A stretch of 64,000 bases of DNA from an uncultured Oscillospiraceae bacterium (GTDB taxonomy: Bacteria > Bacillota > Clostridia > Oscillospirales > Oscillospiraceae): the NCBI GenBank assembly GCA_934659425.1, contig CAKUHU010000006.1, forward strand, positions 1 to 64,000, written 5' to 3'. Both the position numbers and the translations under genes were made by a program. Numbering within the stretch: position 1 is the first letter of the stretch; each line of letters opens with the position of its first letter. The notes under the pieces are model-generated. The model did no database searches and had not been told where the DNA came from. It saw only the letters and a list, made by a program, of their open reading frames with translations. Below are positions 1 through 7,544 of the stretch, piece by piece.

Positions 1-78
1 TACAAGAAAGGCGGCCGTTTGTCTGTACTCTTTCATTCCTATTTGTGCGGACGCTATGCGGCCGAATGGTTGATTAAT

Positions 79-567
79 ATGAAAAACAGCGCATTGGTTG
101 TAATCGACCTGCAAAATGACATCACGAAAAACTACAAAGAGATCATGGAAAAAGTCAATGAAGCAATCGACTGGGCTGTTCAAAAGGAACTGTGGGTCGT
201 TTACATTCAGCACAATAACCTGTCTGCGGGAACAAGGACATTCAAGCCCGGCACACATGGTGCAGAGCTGGTAGCGGAGATGAATGTCGTGTCCGACCAT
301 ATCTTTACGAAGTCAAAGAGCAATGCGCTGACCAGCGAGGCGTTTACTGTCTTTATTCAGGAGCATGGCATTACTGAGTTTTATATTGCCGGTGCGGATG
401 CCACAGCCTGCATTAAATCCACCTGCTTCAATATGACAAAAGCCGGTTATTCCGTTCATGTGCTGTCGGACTGCATCACCAGCTATGATAAAAAGAAACT
501 GCCGGAGATGCTTTCCTATTACAAAAACAAAGACTGCGCCGTTGCCTGTCTCGATGAAATGATGTAG
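79..567 (+). CDS. Isochorismatase-like cysteine hydrolase
   Basis: A 162-residue protein of the isochorismatase/nicotinamidase-like cysteine hydrolase family, cytosolic enzymes that hydrolyse C-N or ether bonds in small molecules. The triad is visible: Asp10 in VVIDLQND, Lys78 in FTKSKSNAL, and the nucleophile Cys111 in GADATACIKST. The length matches the short single-domain members. I chose ATG 79 because the family core begins there; an in-frame start 60 bases upstream adds unrelated residues. It is the first gene in the window and sits in the AT-richer imported segment, followed by other small accessory genes on the same strand. The substrate cannot be told from sequence. Confidence 0.85.
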   Translation: MKNSALVVIDLQNDITKNYKEIMEKVNEAIDWAVQKELWVVYIQHNNLSAGTRTFKPGTHGAELVAEMNVVSDHIFTKSKSNALTSEAFTVFIQEHGITEFYIAGADATACIKSTCFNMTKAGYSVHVLSDCITSYDKKKLPEMLSYYKNKDCAVACLDEMM

Positions 568-654
568 GGATTTCAAACAGACAGATCGGATTTTTAACAG
601 TCTCATCGCATAGGTAATGACAAATGTATTACGTAAAGTAGGGAGGCGGCTGAA

Positions 655-840
655 ATGGCAAATGAAGATAAGAAAGACTTTAATGCTGTCACGGAACTGC
701 ACCTGCTTTATCTCGGCATTATGATTGTGATTACGGTCGCATATACCCTGATTCTTACAAGAACGCTTCCGAAAAAACAATGGGGACTCACAAATCATGA
801 TTTCAAATTTTCAGGAGAAGCACACGATGAATCAGAGTGA
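655..840 (+). CDS. Small single-pass membrane protein, unknown
   Basis: A 61-residue protein I do not recognise. It has a charged N-terminus (MANEDKKDF), one predicted membrane helix at about residues 14-35 (rich in L, I, V and Y) and a polar tail. A good ribosome site, AGGGAGGCGG, lies upstream of ATG 655. The 3' end overlaps the next gene by 14 bases, suggesting translational coupling. It could also be a remnant of a longer membrane protein, because the surrounding island holds several truncated genes. No function is proposed. Confidence 0.5.
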   Translation: MANEDKKDFNAVTELHLLYLGIMIVITVAYTLILTRTLPKKQWGLTNHDFKFSGEAHDESE

Positions 841-1114
841 ATTGCTGCTTGAAAAAATTGATGGGCTTCATACCACTCCAATGGGAGCTGACCGGATAAA
901 AAGGAATCTGAAATTAGACGCGGATGATGTTGTCCGCTATTGTAAGGACTTAATTTTGAGCAAGCATTGCGGTATATCTCGTCAGGGAAAGAATTGGGAT
1001 TGCCAAATAGGAAACACGCGGATCACCGTCAATTCTTACAGCCATACGATTATCACTGCACGCATCATCAAACAAAAACGGATTTGTGAAAATAGAAGGA
1101 GTAAGCAAGGATGA
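827..1114 (+). CDS. DUF3781 family protein
   Basis: A small soluble protein (95 residues from ATG 827) that I recognise as DUF3781, an uncharacterised family common in Firmicutes accessory regions. It shows the family pattern: an N-terminal helical part, MGADRIKRNLKL, then CGISRQGKNWDCQIG and TRITVNSYSHTIITA. I preferred ATG 827 to an upstream in-frame ATG at 797 because an AGGAGA ribosome site lies just before it and the extra residues look non-homologous. Its TGA overlaps the start of the methyltransferase gene (ATGA at 1111-1114), so the two are probably co-translated. Function unknown. Confidence 0.75.
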   Translation: MNQSELLLEKIDGLHTTPMGADRIKRNLKLDADDVVRYCKDLILSKHCGISRQGKNWDCQIGNTRITVNSYSHTIITARIIKQKRICENRRSKQG

Positions 1115-2019
1115 ATCACACAGCCAGTATTACCGCCCTGATGAGCGCGTTCGGGCGGGCGTTTCACGCAGAGAATGAGGAACATCCGGTTTTCGTCGAC
1201 CATCTTGCCAAAGAACTGATGACGGCAGAAGAATATGCCGCTGTTCAGGGGTATCTCCTCGGCGGAGCGCAGTTTTTTGAGCCGGAGATCGACCCCACAA
1301 AGCAGGAGCCAAAAAAACTGGTGCGCAAACTCGTAAACACACATATCGCGCCGTCGCCGCTTTGCCGTGCGGCTTACACAGAAAAGGCGTTGAAAACCGC
1401 CGCCCTCACCGGCACAAAGCAGTATGTCATTCTCGGCGCAGGGCTGGACACCTTCGCCTTCCGGGAGCCGGAGTTTCTATCGAAGCACAGGGTATTCGAG
1501 GTAGATCATCCTCTGACGCAGACGGACAAGCGGGAACGGATTACCCGTGCCGGTTGGACGGTTTCCGACAATCTCACCTTTGTCCCAGTGGATTTTGCAA
1601 AGGACAGCCTGACAGAACGACTGACTACCGCTGGCTTTGATCCGTCTGTCAAGTCCTTCTTCTCATGGCTTGGCGTGACCTACTACCTTTCGGCGGAGGC
1701 AATCGACAAGACGCTTGCCGAACTTTTATCGCTTTGCGTGGACGGCAGCACGCTTGTGTTTGATTATCCGGACGAGAACTTCTTTGACGCGCCTGAGAGG
1801 CGTGTACAGAACACCATTATGATGGCAAAGGCGGGAAACGAACCAATGCAGTCGGCATTTTCCTGTGGAGAGCTTGAAAAGCTACTTCAGAAGCACGGTT
1901 TTCTGATTTACGAGCTGCTAACGCCGGATGATATTCAAAAGGGTGTAATTGACAAGGCCGGAGCAGATCTGAAAGCCTTTGAACATGTCAATTACTGCCT
2001 TGCGGTCAGGAAAGATTAA
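1111..2019 (+). CDS. SAM-dependent methyltransferase, LCMT/PPM1-like
   Basis: A 302-residue class I S-adenosylmethionine methyltransferase of the leucine carboxyl methyltransferase-like group (TIGR00027-type, often annotated as polyketide or O-methyltransferases). The SAM-binding glycine loop is YVILGAGLDTFAFR at about residues 105-118, followed by an acidic strand end FEVDHP that should hold the ribose hydroxyls. The downstream motif SWLGVTYYLS is typical of the group. Length is normal. It starts in an ATGA overlap with the DUF3781 gene. The methyl acceptor is unknown; it is likely a carboxylate or hydroxyl on a small molecule. Confidence 0.88.
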   Translation: MNHTASITALMSAFGRAFHAENEEHPVFVDHLAKELMTAEEYAAVQGYLLGGAQFFEPEIDPTKQEPKKLVRKLVNTHIAPSPLCRAAYTEKALKTAALTGTKQYVILGAGLDTFAFREPEFLSKHRVFEVDHPLTQTDKRERITRAGWTVSDNLTFVPVDFAKDSLTERLTTAGFDPSVKSFFSWLGVTYYLSAEAIDKTLAELLSLCVDGSTLVFDYPDENFFDAPERRVQNTIMMAKAGNEPMQSAFSCGELEKLLQKHGFLIYELLTPDDIQKGVIDKAGADLKAFEHVNYCLAVRKD

Positions 2020-2157
2020 ATTTTATGGAATATATGATTAACAGGCATTTCATCATGTGAAGGACTATGTTCTTTACACACAAATCGTAATTTGTCAATC
2101 TGTGTATTGTACGTGTATTGTACCGCAGAACTTTATAATGATAATGACAAAGATAAA

Positions 2158-2270
2158 AACGCAACGTACATCGATAAGGTGTACCAGAGCCGGTAGGTAG
2201 CCCGGCCGTCTTATCAATATTGGTAAGGTAAGTAACCTGCCCCTCCGGGTTGTCCGCTCTTTGTCCATAA
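2158..2270 (+). ncRNA. yjdF riboswitch (azaaromatic-sensing motif)
   Basis: The leader of the yjdF gene holds the hallmarks I associate with the yjdF RNA motif. GTACA and TGTAC arms close a loop at about 2166-2184. A GCCGG/CCGGC stem follows at about 2189-2205. The conserved segments AAGGTAAGTAACCTGCC and TCCGGGTTGTCC lie further on. It ends just before the AGGAGGG ribosome site of a yjdF gene, the usual arrangement. This RNA class is reported to respond to azaaromatic compounds and to act on translation or transcription of yjdF. The exact ends are approximate; a covariance search would settle them. Confidence 0.82.
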
Positions 2271-2291
2271 CACATTTTTAGGAGGGAATTT

Positions 2292-2708
2292 ATGGACACG
2301 GGATATGGAAAGCTGACAGTATTTTTTGAAAAACCGTTCTGGGTCGGAGTTTTTGAACGGGTATCAAACGGCAAGCTGTCTGTATGTAAGATGACCTTTG
2401 GAGCAGAGCCAAAAGATCATGAAGTTTGGGAGTTCGTTCTTAAGCACTATCATAAGTTGGCATTCAGCCCTGCGATTGAGTACGAGGTGAAAAAGAACGC
2501 AGATAATCCAAAACGAAGACAGCGCGAAGCGAGGAAGCAGCTATGTGCTTCCAGCATTAGAACGAAGTCCCAACAAGCGTTGCAGATGCAGCGGGAGGAA
2601 ATAAAAATTGAACGAAAACAAATCGGCAGAGCACAGCGTGAGGCAGAAAAGCGGCGTCAGTTCGATTTGAAACAGCAAAAGAGGAAAGAAAAGCACAGAG
2701 GTCATTAA
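2292..2708 (+). CDS. yjdF: YjdF family protein (DUF2992)
   Basis: A 138-residue protein of the YjdF/DUF2992 family. The N-terminal half (to about residue 60) is the conserved part, with KLTVFFEKPFWVGVFER and FGAEPKDHEVWEFVL. The C-terminal half is a highly charged Lys/Arg/Glu/Gln-rich segment likely to form a helix or coiled coil, typical of this family. Start ATG 2292 follows AGGAGGG. It lies directly behind the candidate yjdF riboswitch, so expression is presumably induced by azaaromatic or related toxic compounds. The biochemical role is not established; a role in handling such compounds is inference from riboswitch linkage. Confidence 0.88.
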   Translation: MDTGYGKLTVFFEKPFWVGVFERVSNGKLSVCKMTFGAEPKDHEVWEFVLKHYHKLAFSPAIEYEVKKNADNPKRRQREARKQLCASSIRTKSQQALQMQREEIKIERKQIGRAQREAEKRRQFDLKQQKRKEKHRGH

Positions 2709-2746
2709 ACATTTTATCTGACAAATTCAAGTTTATGGAGGAAATT

Positions 2747-3106
2747 ATGAAAAACACAAATCAGCTGATTGGATGCTGCGGACTGGACTGCGAAACCTGC
2801 AACGCCAAAATCGCAACGCTTACAAACGACAACGCCTTGCGTGAGAAAACCGCTGCTCTGTGGACAAAGCTCAACGGGGTAACAATCATGCCGGAAATGA
2901 TCAACTGTACCGGATGCCGAATGAACGGCGCAAAAACGCCATTCTGCGACAAGCTCTGCCCTGTACATAACTGCGTCCGGGAAAAAGGACTGGATACCTG
3001 CGCGGACTGCGGACAGATGGAGAAATACCCAACGCTGGGGCAAATTGCTGCAAATAGCCCGTTCGTTCTGGAAAATCTGAAACGGTTGAAACAGGACGAT
3101 GCCTGA
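2747..3106 (+). CDS. DUF3795 cysteine-rich protein
   Basis: A 119-residue cysteine-rich protein of the DUF3795 family, probably metal-binding (zinc or Fe-S). Cysteine clusters are CCGLDCETC near the N-terminus, then CTGCR, FCDKLCPVHNC and CADCG. I chose ATG 2747 because GGAGG at 2737-2741 sits just upstream; the ATG at 2735 would overlap that site. The stop overlaps the beginning of the next ORF (3099) by eight bases. A second, broken DUF3795 copy lies inside the aro operon at 35.9 kb. Function is unknown beyond likely metal binding. Confidence 0.82.
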   Translation: MKNTNQLIGCCGLDCETCNAKIATLTNDNALREKTAALWTKLNGVTIMPEMINCTGCRMNGAKTPFCDKLCPVHNCVREKGLDTCADCGQMEKYPTLGQIAANSPFVLENLKRLKQDDA

Positions 3107-3773
3107 TATAATGACGGTAAACGACGCCGAATATACCGTGATCAAGCTCCTTGGGAAAGGAAAAGGCGGCTACTCCTATCCTGTGACAGACGGAACGACG
3201 CAATATGTTCTGAGACAGATTCACCATGAGCCTTGCGAATACTATGCGTTCGGGGACAAGCTGCGGGACTATGAAACGCTGCGGAAGCTTGGGATTCCTA
3301 TGCCTTGGCTTCTGGCGGTAGACACCCTGCAGGAGCGCATTTTGAAAGAATACATCGCCGGGGCAACGGTAGCGGAGCTGCTCAAAGGGGGACGGATAGA
3401 ACCCGGCTGGCGTGCACAGGTGCAGGAGATGTGCGATAGTCTGTACCCGGCCGGGCTAAACATCGACTACTATCTGAACGAGGTGGATCGCCACTATGAG
3501 CAATCGGAGCTTACGGAAGGCTCCCTGTATGACCGTGCGGTGCATTGTCCGGTGACGCTTGAAGAAAGCGCTTTGCAGAGCATGGAATATGCGCAGTTAC
3601 ATCGGGCAATCTCCAAACTGCCCGATATTCAGAGACGGAGGCTGATCCTCTATTACGGTCAAGGTCTTACCTACGAACAGATCGCAGGAATGGAGGGATG
3701 CACAAAACGGGCGGTGAAATTCAGCGTGGACATCGCCGTAGAAAAGCCCAAAAAGTTCTTCAAAAATTTTTGA
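3099..3773 (+). pseudogene. Chimera: kinase N-terminus fused to sigma-70 region 4
   Basis: A 224-residue open frame that joins parts of two unrelated genes. Residues 1 to about 125 resemble the N-lobe and hinge of a small protein kinase-like family: LLGKGKGGYSYPV as glycine loop, then ILKEYIAGATVAELL, breaking off at LNIDYY where the catalytic portion should begin. Residues from about 127 to the end match the small sigma-70-like factors of Firmicutes conjugative elements: YEQSELTEGSLYDRA, then LPDIQRRRLILYYGQGLTYE as region 4 helix-turn-helix, ending KKFFKNF. I infer an in-frame deletion between two genes. It may still be translated, but it lacks both a kinase active site and the sigma N-terminal part. 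Confidence 0.72.
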
Positions 3774-3800
3774 GTTCAGACAACACAAATAGCCCTTAAG

Positions 3801-3850
3801 TGAGGAAACAGGTGGAGAGGTATGAAAACTCTCTGCCTGTTTTCCTTTTC
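3801..3850 (+). terminator. Rho-independent terminator
   Basis: A stem of GGAAACAGG-GGAGAG with CTCTCT-CCTGTTTTCC encloses a short loop and runs into TTTTCCTTTTC. It lies directly after the chimeric sigma-like ORF and would end its transcript. Confidence 0.65.
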
Positions 3851-3966
3851 GGCAAGCATGGGTGATCCACCCATTCATCAAGCACGTTCCTATTGCCGTT
3901 GCGAAAGCATGAGCCACATTAGCGGCTGCGCCATGATCCGCATTGCGGGGAGCGAGAAACAGTCGG

Positions 3967-4287
3967 CTAATGTTGTGTTTCACAGCTTGCGGCATACGAG
4001 CACAGACGTAAAATTTCGGCTCTCCAAGGGTGATCTGAAAGCGGTACAGGGCGATGGCGGATGGAACTCTCGACATGGTGACCAAGCGCTATGCGCATAT
4101 TTTTGACGAGGATCGCCGTTGCCTTGCCGATGAAATGGAGCACTCCTTTTACCAAGGAAAGGGCGAAGAAACACCTGTTGCTGCTGCGCCCACACTTGAT
4201 GCGGAAGCGCTTGCGAGCCTGTTTATCAGTAATCCCGAACTGCTCAAAAAGGCGTTGGAGTCTGTCCAGCTTGCTAATAACACCTGA
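3967..4287 (+). pseudogene. Tyrosine recombinase (integrase) C-terminal remnant, frameshifted
   Basis: This is the C-terminal catalytic end of a Tn916/ICE-type tyrosine integrase in two frames. The first frame carries VVFHSLRHTST with the H-x-x-R catalytic box, then GDLKAVQGD. Near 4054-4070 the reading shifts by one base and homology continues as DMVTKRYAHIFDEDR, containing the Tyr nucleophile, to a stop at 4287. The N-terminal arm-binding and core domains are missing. Upstream bases to about 3850 carry no recognisable integrase sequence. It lies beside a tRNA-Arg gene, as an integrase end should. It cannot make an active enzyme as written. Confidence 0.78.
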
Positions 4288-4452
4288 GTTTATTAGCAGA
4301 GAGCAAATTAGCAAAACGCACCGTATTAGCAAACGGGCTGAGAAAAGAAAATACCGTCGATAATGCGGCGCGTATTAGCAAAATGCCAGCCGTGGAAGTA
4401 CGGAAAAGGTGATTGGTCTTAACCACGAAATGCAAAACTCGCAATTAGCAAT
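4271..4452 (+). repeat. ATTAGCAA repeat cluster (candidate integrase arm sites)
   Basis: Five direct copies of an ATTAGCAA-like decamer start at about 4291, 4307, 4324, 4373 and 4443 (best copies TATTAGCAAA), with one inverted copy TTGCTAATAA at 4271. They fill the otherwise gene-free gap between the integrase remnant and the tRNA-Arg gene. Position and spacing fit arm-type integrase binding sites at an attachment end; that role is inference. Confidence 0.6.
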
Positions 4453-4520
4453 TAATCAAACGCAGAAAAAAATAAAGAAAGCCGAAAACCTTTGAGAACA
4501 AAGGTTTCCGGCATTGCTTA

Positions 4521-4597
4521 TGGCGCGCCAGAAGGAACTCGAATCCCCGACCTTCCGCTTAGGAGGCGGACGCTCTATCCAACTGAGCTACTGGCGC
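4521..4597 (-). tRNA. tRNA-Arg (anticodon CCU)
   Basis: A complete cloverleaf on the minus strand. The acceptor arm is GCGCCAG with CTGGCGC, the discriminator is G and the CCA is encoded. The D-arm reads GCTCAGTTGGATAGAGC. The anticodon loop CTCCTAA gives anticodon CCU, and the T-arm contains GGGGATTCGAGTTCC. Its 3' end points to the mobile segment at 1-4.5 kb, so it is the likely integration site of that element. Confidence 0.96.
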
Positions 4598-4611
4598 ATA
4601 TTCAATTTTAG

Positions 4612-4691
4612 GGGCGACCGCCCCTCTGTCGGGGAACACTCTCGGTTCTCTTAGGAGGCAGTCGCTCTATCCTGTTGAGTTGCAGGCGCGT
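4612..4691 (-). pseudogene. Degenerate tRNA-Arg-like copy
   Basis: On the minus strand this stretch starts GCGCCTGCAACTCAACAGG and continues with GATAGAGCGACTGCCTCCTAA, closely echoing the 5' half and anticodon loop of the adjacent tRNA-Arg(CCU). The 3' half does not form a proper T-arm or an acceptor stem matching its 5' end. It looks like a decayed second tRNA, possibly left by repeated integration at this site. Not expected to be functional. Confidence 0.55.
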
Positions 4692-4752
4692 ATAGAACGA
4701 GCTTTATTGTAACGCAAAGCGTCGCAGGTTGTCAACGGACAATTGGTCCCCT

Positions 4753-4938
4753 CTATTGAAAAAAAGCAGATACAAGCAGTCCCAGGATGCCGATATTAAT
4801 CAGCAGAAGGGAGGCAATAGAGACCGGGGTCAGATGCCCTTTTTTCTTCTTCTCCTCCCGAGAGGAAGCGGCGTTGATGGTTTTGGAATACAGCGCAAGG
4901 AAAGCCCCCAAGGAAATAAAAAGCCAGAAGATCTGCAA
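4753..4938 (-). CDS. Small two-helix membrane protein, unknown
   Basis: A 61-residue protein read from TTG 4938, with two hydrophobic helices (about residues 2-20 and 41-60) separated by a basic loop, SREEKKKKGHL. I chose TTG because a perfect GGAGGT lies 7 bases upstream. The upstream ATGs at 4953 and 4962 would fall at or before the expected transcript start, since the -10 box is at 4961-4966. It is divergent from the HAD phosphatase gene and each has its own promoter. I do not recognise the family. Its own promoter and ribosome site support it being a real gene. Confidence 0.6.
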   Translation of the reverse strand: MQIFWLFISLGAFLALYSKTINAASSREEKKKKGHLTPVSIASLLLINIGILGLLVSAFFQ

Positions 4939-4960
4939 AATTTCCACCTCCATTTTGCCC

Positions 4961-4990
4961 ATTATACCCCAAACAGCGCCAAAAAGGCAA
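4961..4990 (-). promoter_or_regulatory. Promoter of the small membrane protein
   Basis: Minus strand TTGCCT (4990-4985), 18-base spacer, TATAAT (4966-4961). It is the only good sigma-A-type promoter between the two divergent genes on this strand. Confidence 0.65.
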
Positions 4991-5001
4991 TACCTTCCCC
5001 A

Positions 5002-5030
5002 TTTACAAGAAGGGGAAATCGTTCTATAAT
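5002..5030 (+). promoter_or_regulatory. Promoter of the HAD phosphatase gene
   Basis: TTTACA (5002-5007), 17-base spacer, TATAAT (5025-5030), 57 bases before the start codon. A close match to the housekeeping sigma-A consensus. Confidence 0.7.
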
Positions 5031-5086
5031 ATGAAAAATTGCCCTGTAAAATTGCCTGCTGGCGAATGGAAAAAGAGGAGAGCGCA

Positions 5087-5722
5087 ATGTTTGACGGTAT
5101 TTTGTTTGATTTGGACGGCACCCTTTGGGACGCGGTGCCCGGGATCACCAAGTGCTGGAACCTGGCCATCGCCCGCAGTGGTGTAGAGCGGCCGCCCCTG
5201 ACGGTGGAGGAGGTCCGCTCTTGCATGGGGATGCAGCTTGCCGACATTGCCGCCCGCCGACTGCCGGAGCTGCCCCGCCAGCGGCAGTTGGAGGTCATCG
5301 CCCAGTGCTGCGCGGTGGAGAACGACTACCTGGCCCAGCACGGCGCGGCGGTCTATCCCGGTGTGCCGGAGACCCTAAAGCTTTTGTCCCGGGAATACCC
5401 CTTGTTTGTGGTGAGCAACTGTCAGGACGGCTACATCCAGGCCTTTTTCGCAGGCACAGGGCTGGGGAAATACTTCGCCGACTTCGAGTGTGCCGGCCGC
5501 ACCGACAGGCCCAAGAGCGAAAATATTACCCTGGTGTGCCGGCGCAATGGGCTGAGAGCCCCGGTCTATGTGGGGGATACCGACCTGGACCGCCGTTCCT
5601 CGCAGGAGGCCGGGGTGCCCTTTGTCCACGCTGCCTACGGGTTTGGCCGGGCGGATGGCGTTCCTGCCATCCGGCGCTTTGACGAGCTGCCAGGGCTTTT
5701 GAAGGCGCTGGGGAGGGCGTGA
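5087..5722 (+). CDS. HAD-family hydrolase (phosphoglycolate phosphatase-like)
   Basis: A 211-residue haloacid dehalogenase-superfamily phosphatase. Motif I, FDLDGTLW, gives nucleophile Asp8 and general acid Asp10. Motif II is FVVSNCQ, motif III lysine lies in RPKSENI and motif IV is YVGDTDLD. The alpha-helical cap between motifs I and II is of the phosphoglycolate phosphatase/Gph-like C1 type. Start ATG 5087 follows GAGGAG; an upstream in-frame ATG at 5039 lies only a few bases after the -10 box and is less likely. It is a cytosolic enzyme on a small phosphorylated metabolite whose identity sequence does not reveal. Confidence 0.9.
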   Translation: MFDGILFDLDGTLWDAVPGITKCWNLAIARSGVERPPLTVEEVRSCMGMQLADIAARRLPELPRQRQLEVIAQCCAVENDYLAQHGAAVYPGVPETLKLLSREYPLFVVSNCQDGYIQAFFAGTGLGKYFADFECAGRTDRPKSENITLVCRRNGLRAPVYVGDTDLDRRSSQEAGVPFVHAAYGFGRADGVPAIRRFDELPGLLKALGRA

Positions 5723-5751
5723 GAGGGCCCCGCCGTTTCCCGCTTTTCGGG

Positions 5752-5780
5752 TTTACAATTTCTGCCCGCTCCGGTATAAT
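5752..5780 (+). promoter_or_regulatory. Promoter of prfC
   Basis: TTTACA (5752-5757), 17-base spacer, TATAAT (5775-5780), placed about 90 bases before the TTG start of prfC. Confidence 0.7.
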
Positions 5781-5870
5781 AATTGGGCAAATTTTCTCGG
5801 GAAGGGGTATTCTGATGTAGCTGACCCGCCACGCCCTATGTTCCGATCTGAAAAATATGGAGGGATCCTT

Positions 5871-7472
5871 TTGTCCAAATACGAAGCTGAGATTAACCGT
5901 CGCCGGACGTTTGCTATCATCTCTCACCCCGACGCCGGCAAGACCACCCTGACGGAAAAATTCCTGCTCTACGGCGGGGCCATCGCCCAGGCCGGGCAGG
6001 TGAAGGGCAAGAAGAACGCCCGGGCCGCCACCTCCGACTGGATGGAGATCGAGAAGCAGCGGGGCATCTCCGTCACCTCCTCGGTCATGCAGTTCCAGTA
6101 CGGGGGCTACTGCGTCAATATTCTGGATACCCCCGGCCACCAGGACTTCTCCGAGGATACCTACCGCACTCTGATGGCCGCCGACTCCGCCGTCATGGTC
6201 ATCGACGGCGCCAAGGGCGTAGAGGCCCAGACCCGGAAGCTGTTCAAGGTCTGCGCCATGCGGGACATTCCCATTTTTACCTTTATCAACAAGATGGACC
6301 GGGAGGCCCGGGATCCCTTTGAGCTGTGCGAGGAGCTGGAGAAGGAGCTGGGCATTGAGACCTGCCCCATCAACTGGCCCATCGGCTGCGGCAAGGAGTT
6401 CCAGGGGGTCTACGACCGAGCCAAGCGGCAGATCATCCACTTCACCGGCCACGGTGGGGCCAAGGCAGCTACCGCCACCGAGGTGGCTCTGGGAGATCCT
6501 GGCCTGGACGATCTCATCGGAGAGCGCCTCCACCGGCAGCTTATCGACGACGTGGAACTTTTAGACGGGGCCGCCGCTGAGTTTGATTTGGAGAAGGTGC
6601 GTCACGGTAAGCTTTCCCCGGTGTTCTTCGGCTCCGCCCTGACCAACTTCGGTGTGGAGCCTTTCTTGGAGGGCTTTCTGAGCATGACCACGCCCCCGCT
6701 GCCCCGGATGGCGGGGGGGACCTTGGTGGACTCTATGGACGACGACTTCTCCGCCTTCGTCTTTAAGATCCAGGCCAATATGAACAAGGCCCATCGGGAC
6801 CGGATCGCCTTTATGCGGGTGGTCTCCGGCCGATTCGATGCGGACAAGGAGGTCTACCACGTCCAGGGGGGCAAGAAGCTGCGCCTCTCCCGGCCCCAGC
6901 AGCTCATGGCCGCCGAGCGGGAGATCATTGAGGAAGCCTACGCCGGCGACATCATCGGTGTCTTTGATCCGGGCATCTTTTCCATCGGGGACACCCTGTG
7001 CACCCCGGGGAAGAAGTTCCAGTTTGACCCCATCCCCACCTTTGCCCCCGAGCACTTTCGCCGGGTGCGGCCCCTGGACACCATGAAGCGCAAGCAGTTT
7101 CTCAAGGGTGCCGAGCAGATCGCCCAGGAGGGCGCCATCCAGATGTTTAAGGCCCCCTACACCGGCATGGAGGAGATCATCGTGGGCGTGGTGGGCACCC
7201 TCCAGTTCGACGTGCTGGAGTACCGGCTGAAAAACGAGTATGGGGTGGATATCCTGATGGAGGGCCTGCCCTACGAGTACCTGCGCTGGATCACCACCGC
7301 CGACGGCGAGCCCGCCAAGGAAGAGGATCTGATCCTGGGCACCGACACCAAGCTGGTGGAGGACTTCAAGGGGCGGCAGCTCCTCCTGTTCGGTTCCAAG
7401 TGGGCGGTGAACTGGACTCAGGAGCGGAATCCTCAGCTCACCTTTTCTGAGTTCAGCCAGGCGGAGAGATGA
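5871..7472 (+). CDS. prfC: Peptide chain release factor 3
   Basis: RF3, a ribosome-bound translational GTPase that removes RF1/RF2 after peptide release. The G-domain motifs are present: HPDAGKTT (G1, about residues 19-26), DTPGHQDF (G3) and NKMD (G4), followed by domain II and the RF3-specific C-terminal domain. I chose TTG 5871 (533 residues, close to the usual ~529) because GGAGG lies 8 bases upstream; an in-frame ATG at 5838 adds a non-homologous leader. It is a single-gene unit between its own promoter and a strong terminator. Confidence 0.95.
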   Translation: MSKYEAEINRRRTFAIISHPDAGKTTLTEKFLLYGGAIAQAGQVKGKKNARAATSDWMEIEKQRGISVTSSVMQFQYGGYCVNILDTPGHQDFSEDTYRTLMAADSAVMVIDGAKGVEAQTRKLFKVCAMRDIPIFTFINKMDREARDPFELCEELEKELGIETCPINWPIGCGKEFQGVYDRAKRQIIHFTGHGGAKAATATEVALGDPGLDDLIGERLHRQLIDDVELLDGAAAEFDLEKVRHGKLSPVFFGSALTNFGVEPFLEGFLSMTTPPLPRMAGGTLVDSMDDDFSAFVFKIQANMNKAHRDRIAFMRVVSGRFDADKEVYHVQGGKKLRLSRPQQLMAAEREIIEEAYAGDIIGVFDPGIFSIGDTLCTPGKKFQFDPIPTFAPEHFRRVRPLDTMKRKQFLKGAEQIAQEGAIQMFKAPYTGMEEIIVGVVGTLQFDVLEYRLKNEYGVDILMEGLPYEYLRWITTADGEPAKEEDLILGTDTKLVEDFKGRQLLLFGSKWAVNWTQERNPQLTFSEFSQAER

Positions 7473-7478
7473 AGAGTG

Positions 7479-7522
7479 AAAAAGGAGCGGCCTTCCCAAC
7501 GGGGAAGGCCGCTCCTTTTTTA
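7479..7522. terminator. Strong bidirectional terminator (prfC / oadB)
   Basis: GGAGCGGCCTTCCC and GGGAAGGCCGCTCC form a 14-base stem flanked by AAAAA on one side and TTTTTT on the other. It can end both prfC (plus) and the oad operon (minus), which converge here. Confidence 0.9.
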
Positions 7523-7544
7523 AAGAGAGGGAAGCGTTTTGTTA

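Noticed and set aside
4612..4691. Functional second tRNA-Arg
   Set aside because: The acceptor and T-arm cannot pair, so only a decayed copy is supported.
5526..6533. Long minus-strand open frame opposite prfC
   Set aside because: GC-rich codon shadow of RF3; no ribosome site and low-complexity composition. Similar long antisense frames occur opposite proS, rplB-rpsC and secY.
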